Of a stretch of DNA of 64,000 nucleotides, positions 8,374 through 16,121 are shown piece after piece. Position 1 is the first letter of the stretch. Each line of letters starts with the position of its first letter. Origin of the DNA: Andreesenia angusta (GTDB lineage Bacteria > Bacillota > Clostridia > Tissierellales > Gottschalkiaceae). The notes below the pieces were generated by a model. That model searched no databases. It had not been told where the DNA came from and saw nothing but the letters and a program-made list of their open reading frames with translations. The position numbers and the translations under genes are program-made. The stretch lies in NCBI RefSeq assembly GCF_001855385.1, contig NZ_MKIE01000002.1, positions 357,797 to 421,796 on the forward strand, read 5' to 3'.

Positions 8374-9003
8374 CTACTTTCCCTCCAAAACTGTATTTAT
8401 AATATTTATAAGTATAATCGGCGAAGTAGCTTTAGAGTTTATTACTCCACCTTTGCTCAACGAGGTTGTTATTTTAGTAAGCCCTTCTCTTTCAACAGTG
8501 AAAACTATAAATTCAATAGTATTTCCTTTTGAAATTTCATCTATAATATTTTCTTTATTTTCTACAGACTTTATATAACCATCAATATTAATATCACAAT
8601 GTAATATTTTCCTTGCTTTTCTATTTACTAAGTCTTCAAAAAAGTCCTCTGTGATTTCATAAGAATTTATATCTAAATTTAATAATAATTTGTATTTTTC
8701 CACAATAAGATTAAAGTATTCATTATATAGTTTTTCTATTAATAAGTACTTCTTGTCTGCTATTAAAAAAGTATTAATATAGACATCCATAGGTATTTTA
8801 TTTAAATTTTCAACATACTTAGTATTGGTGCAATACTCTTCTTTTATATAAAATATAATGTGATATGTATTGTCATTAATCTTGCTAAAAGAAAATATAC
8901 CTACATCTTCTTTTATATTTGTATAGTAGTCTAATTCTTTAAGTTTTTTCTCTACGGATTCCATATCCAATGTGGACTCTATTTTATATATCTTCAAATC
9001 CAT
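8374..9003 (-). CDS. Unknown protein, prophage left-end cassette
   Basis: 209 aa, no recognised family; mixed alpha/beta composition rich in Lys, Glu and Ile, no membrane segment. I chose the ATG at 9003 (MDLKIYKIE) because GAGGAT lies 7 bp upstream. An upstream start at 9051 would extend into the preceding gene. Its AT-rich base use differs from the phage structural genes, suggesting separate acquisition. Confidence 0.7.
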   Translation of the reverse strand: MDLKIYKIESTLDMESVEKKLKELDYYTNIKEDVGIFSFSKINDNTYHIIFYIKEEYCTNTKYVENLNKIPMDVYINTFLIADKKYLLIEKLYNEYFNLIVEKYKLLLNLDINSYEITEDFFEDLVNRKARKILHCDINIDGYIKSVENKENIIDEISKGNTIEFIVFTVEREGLTKITTSLSKGGVINSKATSPIILINIINTVLEGK

Positions 9004-9007
9004 AGCT

Positions 9008-9823
9008 TTAATCCTCCTCTTTTTTTGACTCGCTGTCCTCCTCAAGTTCATTGGCTGCTTTTTTGATATCAGAAATCAGCTCTAATAAGTGTACACTAAA
9101 CGCATCTAGCTCTTCCGGTGTTTTAAATTGAGACTCATCTATTGAAATTTTATTTCTTTCTTTATAAAGTTTAACTACATACTTGTCCTCTTTAAACTCT
9201 AAGTGGAAAGTTACATGCTCATATACCCCACTATCCTTATACATCAAATCAACGTCTGACTTTTTATCAGATGCAGGATCTATTTCATAAGAAACCTTTT
9301 TTGTACTATCACCCTCGATTTCAATCTTTTGTATTTTTATTTTCTTCCATTCATAATTGTCTCGAATATGTTGGAATACTTCATTTGTCAACTTTATTGG
9401 CCTTACTTCTATTCCCTTTTCATTTAATAATTCTAAACATTTAGATTTTGAACTTTCTTCACTTGAGTAGTTGGCTTTTACTATTATATTTAGGTCGCTT
9501 GTTATACTCACTCTACAGCTTCCAAAATAAAAATATGGTTCCCTTATAGTTACCATTTTTTCTTTTTCTACATCGTATCTGTTTTCGGTATATTGTCCTA
9601 ATGTGTTTTTAAAAATATACATACAGCTCAACATTTTTGAAACCTCATCAAACTTAATTTGAGCATATCCTTCAGAATCATAAACCTTATCCTCATTATA
9701 TTTTGATTCACTTGTCTTTAATAATTCTATTATTCTATCAAAATCTATCTCATTATCATTAAAGTATACTGTGTCAAACATACTGATTTCAGGTGATCTT
9801 TTATAAAAAAATAAACTTGCCAT
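9008..9823 (-). CDS. Unknown protein, first gene of prophage left-end cassette
   Basis: 271 aa, not recognised. Start ATG at 9823 with AAAGGGGGA upstream. Predicted soluble, with alternating strand/helix patterns and a highly acidic C-terminal tail (EELEEDSESKKEED). It is separated by only 4 bp from the next gene, so the three genes are probably one transcription unit divergent from the plus-strand gene at 10020. Function unknown; an immunity or exclusion role is only a positional guess. Confidence 0.7.
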   Translation of the reverse strand: MASLFFYKRSPEISMFDTVYFNDNEIDFDRIIELLKTSESKYNEDKVYDSEGYAQIKFDEVSKMLSCMYIFKNTLGQYTENRYDVEKEKMVTIREPYFYFGSCRVSITSDLNIIVKANYSSEESSKSKCLELLNEKGIEVRPIKLTNEVFQHIRDNYEWKKIKIQKIEIEGDSTKKVSYEIDPASDKKSDVDLMYKDSGVYEHVTFHLEFKEDKYVVKLYKERNKISIDESQFKTPEELDAFSVHLLELISDIKKAANELEEDSESKKEED

Positions 9824-10019
9824 GTTTTCCCCCTTTGTGTCAATATTAACCATGTATATAACTCACTTTTTTAAATTTGCACACTATAAATATACCACAC
9901 TTAAGATCACCTATGAAGTGAATCAGGCATTTTAACATATTTTTTTATAAAGTACAATGAATTTGGAGAACAAAATCTTATTTGAAAGTACTATAATGTA
10001 AATAAGGGAGGGTAAATTT

Positions 10020-10394
10020 ATGACAAAAAAACAGCTTGAATTTTTAAAAGCCATCTACAACGAAGGTAAAACTGCCAAAAAGTTGTGCCAAGAGTTGAAA
10101 GTAACACCTTATAAAAATGATTTATTTGCTGGACACTATAACGCTTTAAATAGTCATATAGATTATCTTATATCTGACGATAAAGGCGAAATTGACGATA
10201 TGTTTGAAATAATTCCATTTGATGGTCCAGAATCTAATGAAGACATATATATAATTAGTCAGAGCGGAAAAACGTATATTGAAAATCACAAAGAAGACTC
10301 TAAGCGCTATAGAACCCAAAGTATCCTTACACTAATAGCTATTATAGTTGCAATCATCGGAGTTATTATTGCTTTTTTTCAGTTAGCAAGCTGA
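10020..10394 (+). CDS. Small tail-anchored protein with winged-helix-like N-terminus
   Basis: 124 aa. The N-terminal part (residues 1-80) resembles a winged-helix fold (TKKQLEFLKAIYNEGKTAKKL..., ending DIYIISQSGKTYIE). One hydrophobic helix is at the extreme C-terminus (about 102-121). Good site GGGAGGG and a TATAAT at 9992-9997. It is divergent from the three-gene cassette and convergent with the lysis genes. Function unknown; could be a membrane-tethered regulator. Confidence 0.65.
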   Translation: MTKKQLEFLKAIYNEGKTAKKLCQELKVTPYKNDLFAGHYNALNSHIDYLISDDKGEIDDMFEIIPFDGPESNEDIYIISQSGKTYIENHKEDSKRYRTQSILTLIAIIVAIIGVIIAFFQLAS

Positions 10395-10418
10395 TGATAT
10401 TGACATTATTTTAAAAAC

Positions 10419-10442
10419 AAAAAAGCCAGGGTTTCCCCTGGC
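10419..10442. terminator. Terminator at the end of the late operon
   Basis: Stem GCCAGGG/CCCTGGC (10425-10431 with 10436-10442), 4-nt loop, then a T-run on the minus strand. It lies 15 bp after the amidase stop and closes the long leftward late transcript. It also faces the end of the convergent 10020-10394 gene. Confidence 0.9.
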
Positions 10443-10456
10443 CTGCTTGCTACATA

Positions 10457-11242
10457 CTATTTGCAGCTACACCCCGTCTTGGTAGATATGTTCAGCATCC
10501 TTATGACTTCTCCCCTGGTTGCAAGGTCATTCAGGTTTGTGGAACTTATCCCAGGAGCACCTGCCTGAGAAAGCCTTGTGTTCAGCTCTACAAGGTCCTT
10601 GTATGCCCAGTGAGTATCTACAGTACCCGCAGTGTCATACTTGCTCTGCTTGACTGCTTTGTCCACTTCAGACTTCACAAGAGCCCTAATCTGTGACTCT
10701 CCAAGCATTAGTTGCTTCATCTCGTCTCTAACTATATTCCTTATGTCCTGCTCTTTCATTCCGTTCCCTCCTAGTTGATTCGCTACTCTAGCTTTGAACT
10801 CTATCCACTTTGCCCAGTTATCTGACCTCATGAAGTTCGGGCAGTACTTCCTACTAGCATCATAGTGTCTAACTACTCTGTCCAGTGGTATATTGTGCTT
10901 TTGCATAAGCTCGACTGTCAGGTCTATCGCATGAGCCACAGAACGCTCCTTGTTGCCCGGAAGGCATATCTCTATACCTATGCTATTGCTGTTTGTTATT
11001 CCGTACTTTCCACGGCCGTCTCCGACGTGCCAAGCGCTATCTTCATCTCTTATTATCTGGATGATGTTGTCTTGGTCTATGAAGTAATGAGCACTGGCTC
11101 CACGATTACCCCCATTGAAGTATCTGAAGTGGTTTTCAGCACTAGCAGTAGGGTTCCCGGTATCATGAATGACTATATATTTAGGCTTGTTCGTGCCTTT
11201 GTTGAAGTTGTACTTCACAGGCATAAACTGAATTGGCAGCAT
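10457..11242 (-). CDS. Endolysin, N-acetylmuramoyl-L-alanine amidase
   Basis: 261 aa. Amidase_2/PGRP domain in the N-terminal 150 residues, with zinc ligands visible as VIHDTGNP, the H of ENHFRYF region and RHYDASRKYCPN; it cleaves the amide bond between MurNAc and L-Ala of peptidoglycan to release phage. The C-terminal part is a charged helical region and an SLH-like tail that may bind the wall. It is 3 bp after the holin gene. Confidence 0.93.
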   Translation of the reverse strand: MLPIQFMPVKYNFNKGTNKPKYIVIHDTGNPTASAENHFRYFNGGNRGASAHYFIDQDNIIQIIRDEDSAWHVGDGRGKYGITNSNSIGIEICLPGNKERSVAHAIDLTVELMQKHNIPLDRVVRHYDASRKYCPNFMRSDNWAKWIEFKARVANQLGGNGMKEQDIRNIVRDEMKQLMLGESQIRALVKSEVDKAVKQSKYDTAGTVDTHWAYKDLVELNTRLSQAGAPGISSTNLNDLATRGEVIRMLNISTKTGCSCK

Positions 11243-11244
11243 GT

Positions 11245-11679
11245 CTATTCCTCCTCACTTTTGCTTTTTAAAACTTCAATGGCTTTCTTAAGAGCACTAG
11301 GCACTGGGAGCCCCATAAGTCCTGCGTTTTCTATTATTGAGATAGATTCGTTTATTATATAGGCTATTATCACAGCGTCTCGTATGAACTCGGAGCCCAT
11401 GACCATATCTAGCCTGTATGCCATTAATACTATGGCTAGAATCATACCCTTTTTACAGAGTCCCCTAAACCCAGCACCCGATTCTAAAGCTCCAAACTCT
11501 GTTTTAGTGCTATTGTTGAATACTCCAGCAACTACAAGGCCTGTTATGTAGTCCACCGACATAAATATTATTAGTGTGTTTAGTGCCATATCCCAGCCTC
11601 CTAATTGATGTACTGCAAAGCTACCGACTGTTCCGGCGACTGATAGCACTCCTGTTTTCGCTACGTTTATTCTTTCCAT
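11245..11679 (-). CDS. Phage holin (toxin secretion/holin family)
   Basis: 144 aa membrane protein with several hydrophobic helices, motif DYITGLVVAGVFNN, then GFRGLCKKG, diagnostic of the phage_holin_4 group. It forms the membrane lesion that lets the amidase reach the wall. It directly precedes the amidase gene in the lysis module. Confidence 0.93.
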   Translation of the reverse strand: MERINVAKTGVLSVAGTVGSFAVHQLGGWDMALNTLIIFMSVDYITGLVVAGVFNNSTKTEFGALESGAGFRGLCKKGMILAIVLMAYRLDMVMGSEFIRDAVIIAYIINESISIIENAGLMGLPVPSALKKAIEVLKSKSEEE

Positions 11680-11704
11680 GTCATGCCCCTTTCTGATTTT
11701 GGGT

Positions 11705-11730
11705 AAAAAAAGAGAGCCTTACGGCCCTTT
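11705..11730 (-). terminator. Terminator between tail and lysis genes
   Basis: Stem AGAGCC/GGCCCT (with one G-U) and loop TTAC, followed on the minus strand by a T-run. It lies just after the small CD1375-like gene. Confidence 0.65.
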
Positions 11731-11733
11731 CTT

Positions 11734-11874
11734 CTATGCCGTTGCTAAATACTCTGCAACTGCTATTGTATATTCTGTCGGAACTGTAGGTTTTGAGTCA
11801 CCTTCCACTGGTTCGAGTACCCATTTTCCACTCTTTACGAGTATCGCGTAACATACTATCATGTAGCTTTTCAA
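11734..11874 (-). CDS. Small phage protein, CD1375 family-like
   Basis: 46 aa. Motif YAILVKSG...VPTEY...VAEYL matches the pattern of the small CD1375-type phage proteins usually found between tail-fibre and lysis genes. A TTG start at 11874 fits the GGAGG site (8-bp spacing); ATG at 11862 is an alternative. Role unknown. Confidence 0.6.
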   Translation of the reverse strand: MKSYMIVCYAILVKSGKWVLEPVEGDSKPTVPTEYTIAVAEYLATA

Positions 11875-11875
11875 T

Positions 11876-12100
11876 TTACACACCTCCATTAATTTGTAAT
11901 TTCAGATTTTCGACTTCCATTGTAAGGCTTACTATAGCCTCAGCCATAGCGGCTTTTTCTTCGTCTACAACTTCATCGACTATCGGCGTAACGCTGTTTA
12001 TATAATCTGCAGATGGATTAATTAACAGCTTCACTACTGCACCACTATCACCTTCCTCAATCAGCCATTCACCTTTTTCGTCTACAACATTCTTCACCAA
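11876..12100 (-). CDS. Small acidic phage protein near tail fibre
   Basis: 74 aa, acidic, with a C-terminal helix that could form a coiled coil (EKAAMAEAIVSLTMEVENLKLQ). TTG at 12100 and GTG at 12097 are both possible starts. It lies between the tail-fibre and CD1375-like genes. No known function. Confidence 0.55.
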   Translation of the reverse strand: MVKNVVDEKGEWLIEEGDSGAVVKLLINPSADYINSVTPIVDEVVDEEKAAMAEAIVSLTMEVENLKLQINGGV

Positions 12101-12115
12101 AATCCACCCTCTTTC

Positions 12116-13252
12116 TTATTTATAGTAAACTGAAATAGCAGAGCCTACTCCAAGCGACACTAAGCCCGCATCCTTTATCTCTATCGATGTTAAATTTGAG
12201 GCATATGCAACTTTACTTTGCAAAGTTGCATCTCCGTTAGATATATAATAGCCGTCTACTGGCTTGGTGTTTAAAATCGTATTTATGGCCGAATGATTTC
12301 CCACAGATGTACATAGTTTAACTGCAGTAGATGTGCCATTTAGATAGACTTTTAAATTTCCACCACTTACAGCTGTGCCTTGGATTAGCAAGTGTCTCGC
12401 TTCTGGTGGTATGCCAGCCACTGAAACAACGGCGGTGTTTTGGGTTATTACTGCGCTGGCAAGGTGCTTCCACATGCTTGTCGGGAATTGCTCTTGTTTT
12501 ATTTTCCCTTCAGAGTCGATACTGGCTGCATCAGTAATTCCATATCCCGACAAAGTAGTTGGCTTAGACTCAAGAGAATTGAACGAATGGGTATGATTTA
12601 CTGGAGATTTGCCGCTGTTCAATTCGTTGAGTGCTCCGGTTACATCCTTGGCCGCTGTAGACCTAGAATTGTCTACATCATCAGCCTTGGCTTTTATTTG
12701 CAGAGCTATCTCTTCCAAATGAGAGTCGACCTCTTTATTGATTTCTTTTTGATTTCCTCCGCTCAGCACCGCGAAGCCGACATTCGAGTTAATAATCCCA
12801 TAGTCATAGTTCAGCTCAGATAACTCCGCAGTAACATTAGCTGCATTACCTATTGCTGCCACAACCTGATAGTTCCATGAATATGGTCCTTGCGACGCAG
12901 GGGCATAGTAGTCCCCATAGGGCCCTGCATTACAGTACCCATATAAAATCTCCCCTTCTTCTGGGTCTATTGCAAATATACCTATTTCACATATATAAGT
13001 AGACTCCGTAACTTCGCTATTATTAATGCTTCCGATTATAGTAGCACTTTTAAGTTCTGAATTAGGAGATATAGTTAGTATCGGAATATTAAACTTAGGC
13101 TCAATTAGCCCTAAGAAAGATGCTGAGTTTTGACCTCCGATATCACCAGATCCAACTTGCATTTTAGTAAATATAATTTGCTGCCCGGCTTGGGCTTTGG
13201 CATATAGAGCCATTCCCTTCGACGTAATTATCATGTTTTTAAATAACGCCAT
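12116..13252 (-). CDS. Tail-collar fibre protein (DUF3751-type)
   Basis: 378 aa. The N-terminus (ITSKGMALYAKAQAGQQIIFTKMQVGSG) is the typical baseplate-attachment domain of P2 gpH-like tail fibres. The C-terminal half is repetitive and Ser/Thr/Gly-rich and probably carries receptor binding. A chaperone gene is not obvious downstream. Confidence 0.88.
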   Translation of the reverse strand: MALFKNMIITSKGMALYAKAQAGQQIIFTKMQVGSGDIGGQNSASFLGLIEPKFNIPILTISPNSELKSATIIGSINNSEVTESTYICEIGIFAIDPEEGEILYGYCNAGPYGDYYAPASQGPYSWNYQVVAAIGNAANVTAELSELNYDYGIINSNVGFAVLSGGNQKEINKEVDSHLEEIALQIKAKADDVDNSRSTAAKDVTGALNELNSGKSPVNHTHSFNSLESKPTTLSGYGITDAASIDSEGKIKQEQFPTSMWKHLASAVITQNTAVVSVAGIPPEARHLLIQGTAVSGGNLKVYLNGTSTAVKLCTSVGNHSAINTILNTKPVDGYYISNGDATLQSKVAYASNLTSIEIKDAGLVSLGVGSAISVYYK

Positions 13253-13256
13253 ATTC

Positions 13257-13910
13257 TTAGACTCCTTCCATCATTAAAGTAGTTTCACTTATTCCTTGAA
13301 TAATCAAATTAGGATATTCTCTGAGATGCACGATATCTTCGTAGTCGAAATCCATTTCTATGGTTTGAGATGTGCTCGAACCTACTATAACCCCTGAATA
13401 GCACTTAAAATCGACGATGGATTTTCCTATATAGTTGACTTTTACACCCTCTGGCTTAGGAACTATATATCCGTGCTGTATGAGGTCTTGTCTAATCTGA
13501 TTCACATATCCCGTAACATAAGCATTGAAGCTCATGTCCTGATTATCTTCTATCTGAAGCCCGATATCGCTGAAGATATTTTCCCAGATTTCATAGATGT
13601 GAGGTATTGTTCCGTCCCACATATTTATTGCCACCTTGGTCTTGAGTACTAGTCTGTAGGTTTCATCATCTAGCACTGGGTCATGGCCATTCAAGGGCTG
13701 AAATGTTAGCGTCCTTTCCCTTCCAATTATGATCCCTAGAAGGTCGAGTTGCTGACCTATGGCATTGTCTATATCGAAGTTAATGTCTATAGACTTTGTT
13801 GCGAGATATGCGTGGTCTATTATGGTCAAGCTTTTACTAAGCCAAGATATAAACTTCGGCCTATCTCTGTGCTGTGAAGTAATATTGTCTAAATATTTTT
13901 CTATAGCCAA
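13257..13910 (-). CDS. Baseplate-associated protein (DUF2612-like)
   Basis: 217 aa; begins at TTG. Features DIDNAIGQQLDLLGIIIGRER and a conserved position between the J-like baseplate gene and the tail fibre, matching DUF2612/gpI-like proteins that link fibre to baseplate. Confidence 0.75.
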   Translation of the reverse strand: MAIEKYLDNITSQHRDRPKFISWLSKSLTIIDHAYLATKSIDINFDIDNAIGQQLDLLGIIIGRERTLTFQPLNGHDPVLDDETYRLVLKTKVAINMWDGTIPHIYEIWENIFSDIGLQIEDNQDMSFNAYVTGYVNQIRQDLIQHGYIVPKPEGVKVNYIGKSIVDFKCYSGVIVGSSTSQTIEMDFDYEDIVHLREYPNLIIQGISETTLMMEGV

Positions 13911-13921
13911 TAAGACACCCC

Positions 13922-15097
13922 CTAAACCACATTTGCCGTTACATTATTTACATTCCCACGACAAACCTCATTAAAAGCCAAGCTTATATCATCTGTCTGA
14001 TGCGTTTCTCCAAGCCTAGAAGCCGTTATTGAAGTTATCGAAAAGAGCGGAGACGATAAATCAGGCATAGCTTGAAGCGCCGCACCCCACAAAGAAGATA
14101 TAGATAAGCTGGAGCCTATTTTCATGGCGTTGAGATAGTCCTGTATCTTTTTCTTTATACTCTCCGTAGTTTCAGTTGTGTATCCATAAAGCTGCTTAAT
14201 ATTTACGATAACCTCTATATCTACATAAGTTGGCCTGAAGAATCTTATTGGTGCTTTCTGCTTCTTAGAATCTACTATTTCAATAGTGACATCTCCGTTT
14301 GTGAAGCATCCAACCCCCTTGTGTTTCCATATAGCTCTTGCTATATCGTTGTTGCTTCCACCCTCTACTACTGCTGTAATCGAGTGTGGAGGCAATCCTT
14401 TTTCATCTACAACATTAGTGTCGTTTTCGTATACCTTAGAGCGTGTAACTCCAGTCAGTTGAGCTACAGACCCCACAGTGCCTTCAAGCATTGTCAAGCT
14501 AGCCTGGGCTGTACTTTTGGATTGACGCACCCTTAAGAGCGAGTCGTCTTCGACATAAGAACCTACACTTCCATTCTGTTCGTTGTAAACACTATTCCAT
14601 CCGTATATAGGATTGAATATAGAATTTATGTCCCCGGGATTAGATACTACAGGTCCTGGAATAGAGCATTTAGCGATTATTTCTACCTCTCCACTTTCGG
14701 GGATCATTACACTGCGAGGTAAATTCCACTTTATGCCGGACTTGTCTACCGCAATACCTTCCAGTATTTCAGTTCCACCTAGACCCATTACTTTGACTTT
14801 ACATTCACTATAGGTTGCAGGCTTTCTCTTGATTCCATTTATTTTCACAACTGAGTCAAGTCCAGTCCCTATAGCTGTGTTAGGAGCCCTGTTATTGTAG
14901 ACTTGCTCTGCCATTTGGAAAGCGTCATATATTTTTTCAGCAACGGTAGCTATCCACTGGTAATCTTGACTGTCCTCTCCAAGATATATGTCTTGTCCGA
15001 AAATCGACTTCGCATCTCCTACAAGTTGATCTCGTATGCCTATATATGTCGGGATGTGAAGTCCAGTTTTGTCGATGTACGGTTTAAAATAAGTCAT
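13922..15097 (-). CDS. Baseplate J/gp47-like protein
   Basis: 391 aa. Recognised by GTGLDSVVKINGIKRKPAT (family core) and the J-like order of domains, in the usual gp25-J-I-fibre gene order. Forms the baseplate wedge of contractile tails. Confidence 0.9.
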   Translation of the reverse strand: MTYFKPYIDKTGLHIPTYIGIRDQLVGDAKSIFGQDIYLGEDSQDYQWIATVAEKIYDAFQMAEQVYNNRAPNTAIGTGLDSVVKINGIKRKPATYSECKVKVMGLGGTEILEGIAVDKSGIKWNLPRSVMIPESGEVEIIAKCSIPGPVVSNPGDINSIFNPIYGWNSVYNEQNGSVGSYVEDDSLLRVRQSKSTAQASLTMLEGTVGSVAQLTGVTRSKVYENDTNVVDEKGLPPHSITAVVEGGSNNDIARAIWKHKGVGCFTNGDVTIEIVDSKKQKAPIRFFRPTYVDIEVIVNIKQLYGYTTETTESIKKKIQDYLNAMKIGSSLSISSLWGAALQAMPDLSSPLFSITSITASRLGETHQTDDISLAFNEVCRGNVNNVTANVV

Positions 15098-15112
15098 TCA
15101 CTAGCCTCCTTT

Positions 15113-15478
15113 CTATAGCCTAAGATCAATATCTCCAATGTCGATGTCGCCATATCGTGTTGTTACTATGCACGAAAAAGTGTATTCTCTATTTTTGAAT
15201 TCACTAGAAAAGTCTCTTATAGCAATTACATCTCTTGTGTTTATGATTCGGTCCTTTACTATGCTGTCAACTATCATCTGTCTATCAGAATTTCCCCTAG
15301 CTCCTAAAATCTCTTGAAATAGTGGGGTGCCCTCTTCTAAGTTCTCCCACCATTCCCCTTTGAGCAGTTTCAGCCTAGTCTTGATAGCTTGAGCTACAGC
15401 ATATATACCATATGTTATGTTCTGACTACCCTTTCCAAATGAGTAGTCTCCGTCAGCGTCCAGTATTCTGTACTTCAT
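15113..15478 (-). CDS. gp25-like baseplate wedge protein
   Basis: 121 aa. GPW/gp25-type protein with the LLKGEWWENLEEGTP motif; it starts sheath polymerisation at the baseplate of contractile phages. Between spike and J-like genes, as in other myoviruses. Strong AGGAGG site. Confidence 0.85.
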   Translation of the reverse strand: MKYRILDADGDYSFGKGSQNITYGIYAVAQAIKTRLKLLKGEWWENLEEGTPLFQEILGARGNSDRQMIVDSIVKDRIINTRDVIAIRDFSSEFKNREYTFSCIVTTRYGDIDIGDIDLRL

Positions 15479-15500
15479 ATTTCAAACCTCCTAGAGCCGC

Positions 15501-16109
15501 TTAGTGCGGATCACTTGTCTCTCCACCAGAGTAAGTATGAGTGTGAGTGTTTATATCGAGACCATTCGACTTCACACTAGCAGCTGAAAGATTAATGCTT
15601 CCTTTGGCCACTATATTTACATTATCTCCAGAGAGTTCTATATAAGAACTGCCCTCTTCGTTCCGAATTTGGCACGAAGTTGTAGAGTAGTCTTTGACTC
15701 TGTTCGGCTGTGACCATATCCCTGGTATGCAGATTCCGTCGGACAGATCGTGTCTCCGTTTCTCCATCTGATTTTGAACTCCTCCATGCATAAACCACCC
15801 GTCTATGCACATGTCAGAGAAGACAACTAGGCACTCGTCACCAGCTTTTATAGGAAGAGTCATCATATAGCCTCCCGCCCTTGGAATCAGTATCGGAAGG
15901 TCCAGCAATGGAGGTATTTCTGCCCACTGGCTAGCTCCACTGTCATTCGTTATAGATTCTCTGATGCAAAGTCTAACTGTAGCTGTTTGGGACTCTATAT
16001 CGAAAGCCTGAATTATACCAGGGCAGGCAACCCTCAGGCTGTTGTTTAAATTAGATTTAATCATCTCGCCCTCTTCTGTTTTAGAAGGGATTATTTCAGG
16101 TATTCTCAT
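15501..16109 (-). CDS. Membrane-puncturing spike protein (Gp138-like)
   Basis: 202 aa. N-terminal OB-like Gp138 domain (PGIIQAFD...TATVRLCI; LPIKAGDECLVVFSD) followed by short repetitive beta-prism segments. It ends in HTHTYSGG, a HxH motif like the iron-binding apex of P2-type spikes. It pierces the cell envelope on tail contraction. Confidence 0.88.
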   Translation of the reverse strand: MRIPEIIPSKTEEGEMIKSNLNNSLRVACPGIIQAFDIESQTATVRLCIRESITNDSGASQWAEIPPLLDLPILIPRAGGYMMTLPIKAGDECLVVFSDMCIDGWFMHGGVQNQMEKRRHDLSDGICIPGIWSQPNRVKDYSTTSCQIRNEEGSSYIELSGDNVNIVAKGSINLSAASVKSNGLDINTHTHTYSGGETSDPH

Positions 16110-16121
16110 TATTCTACCTCC

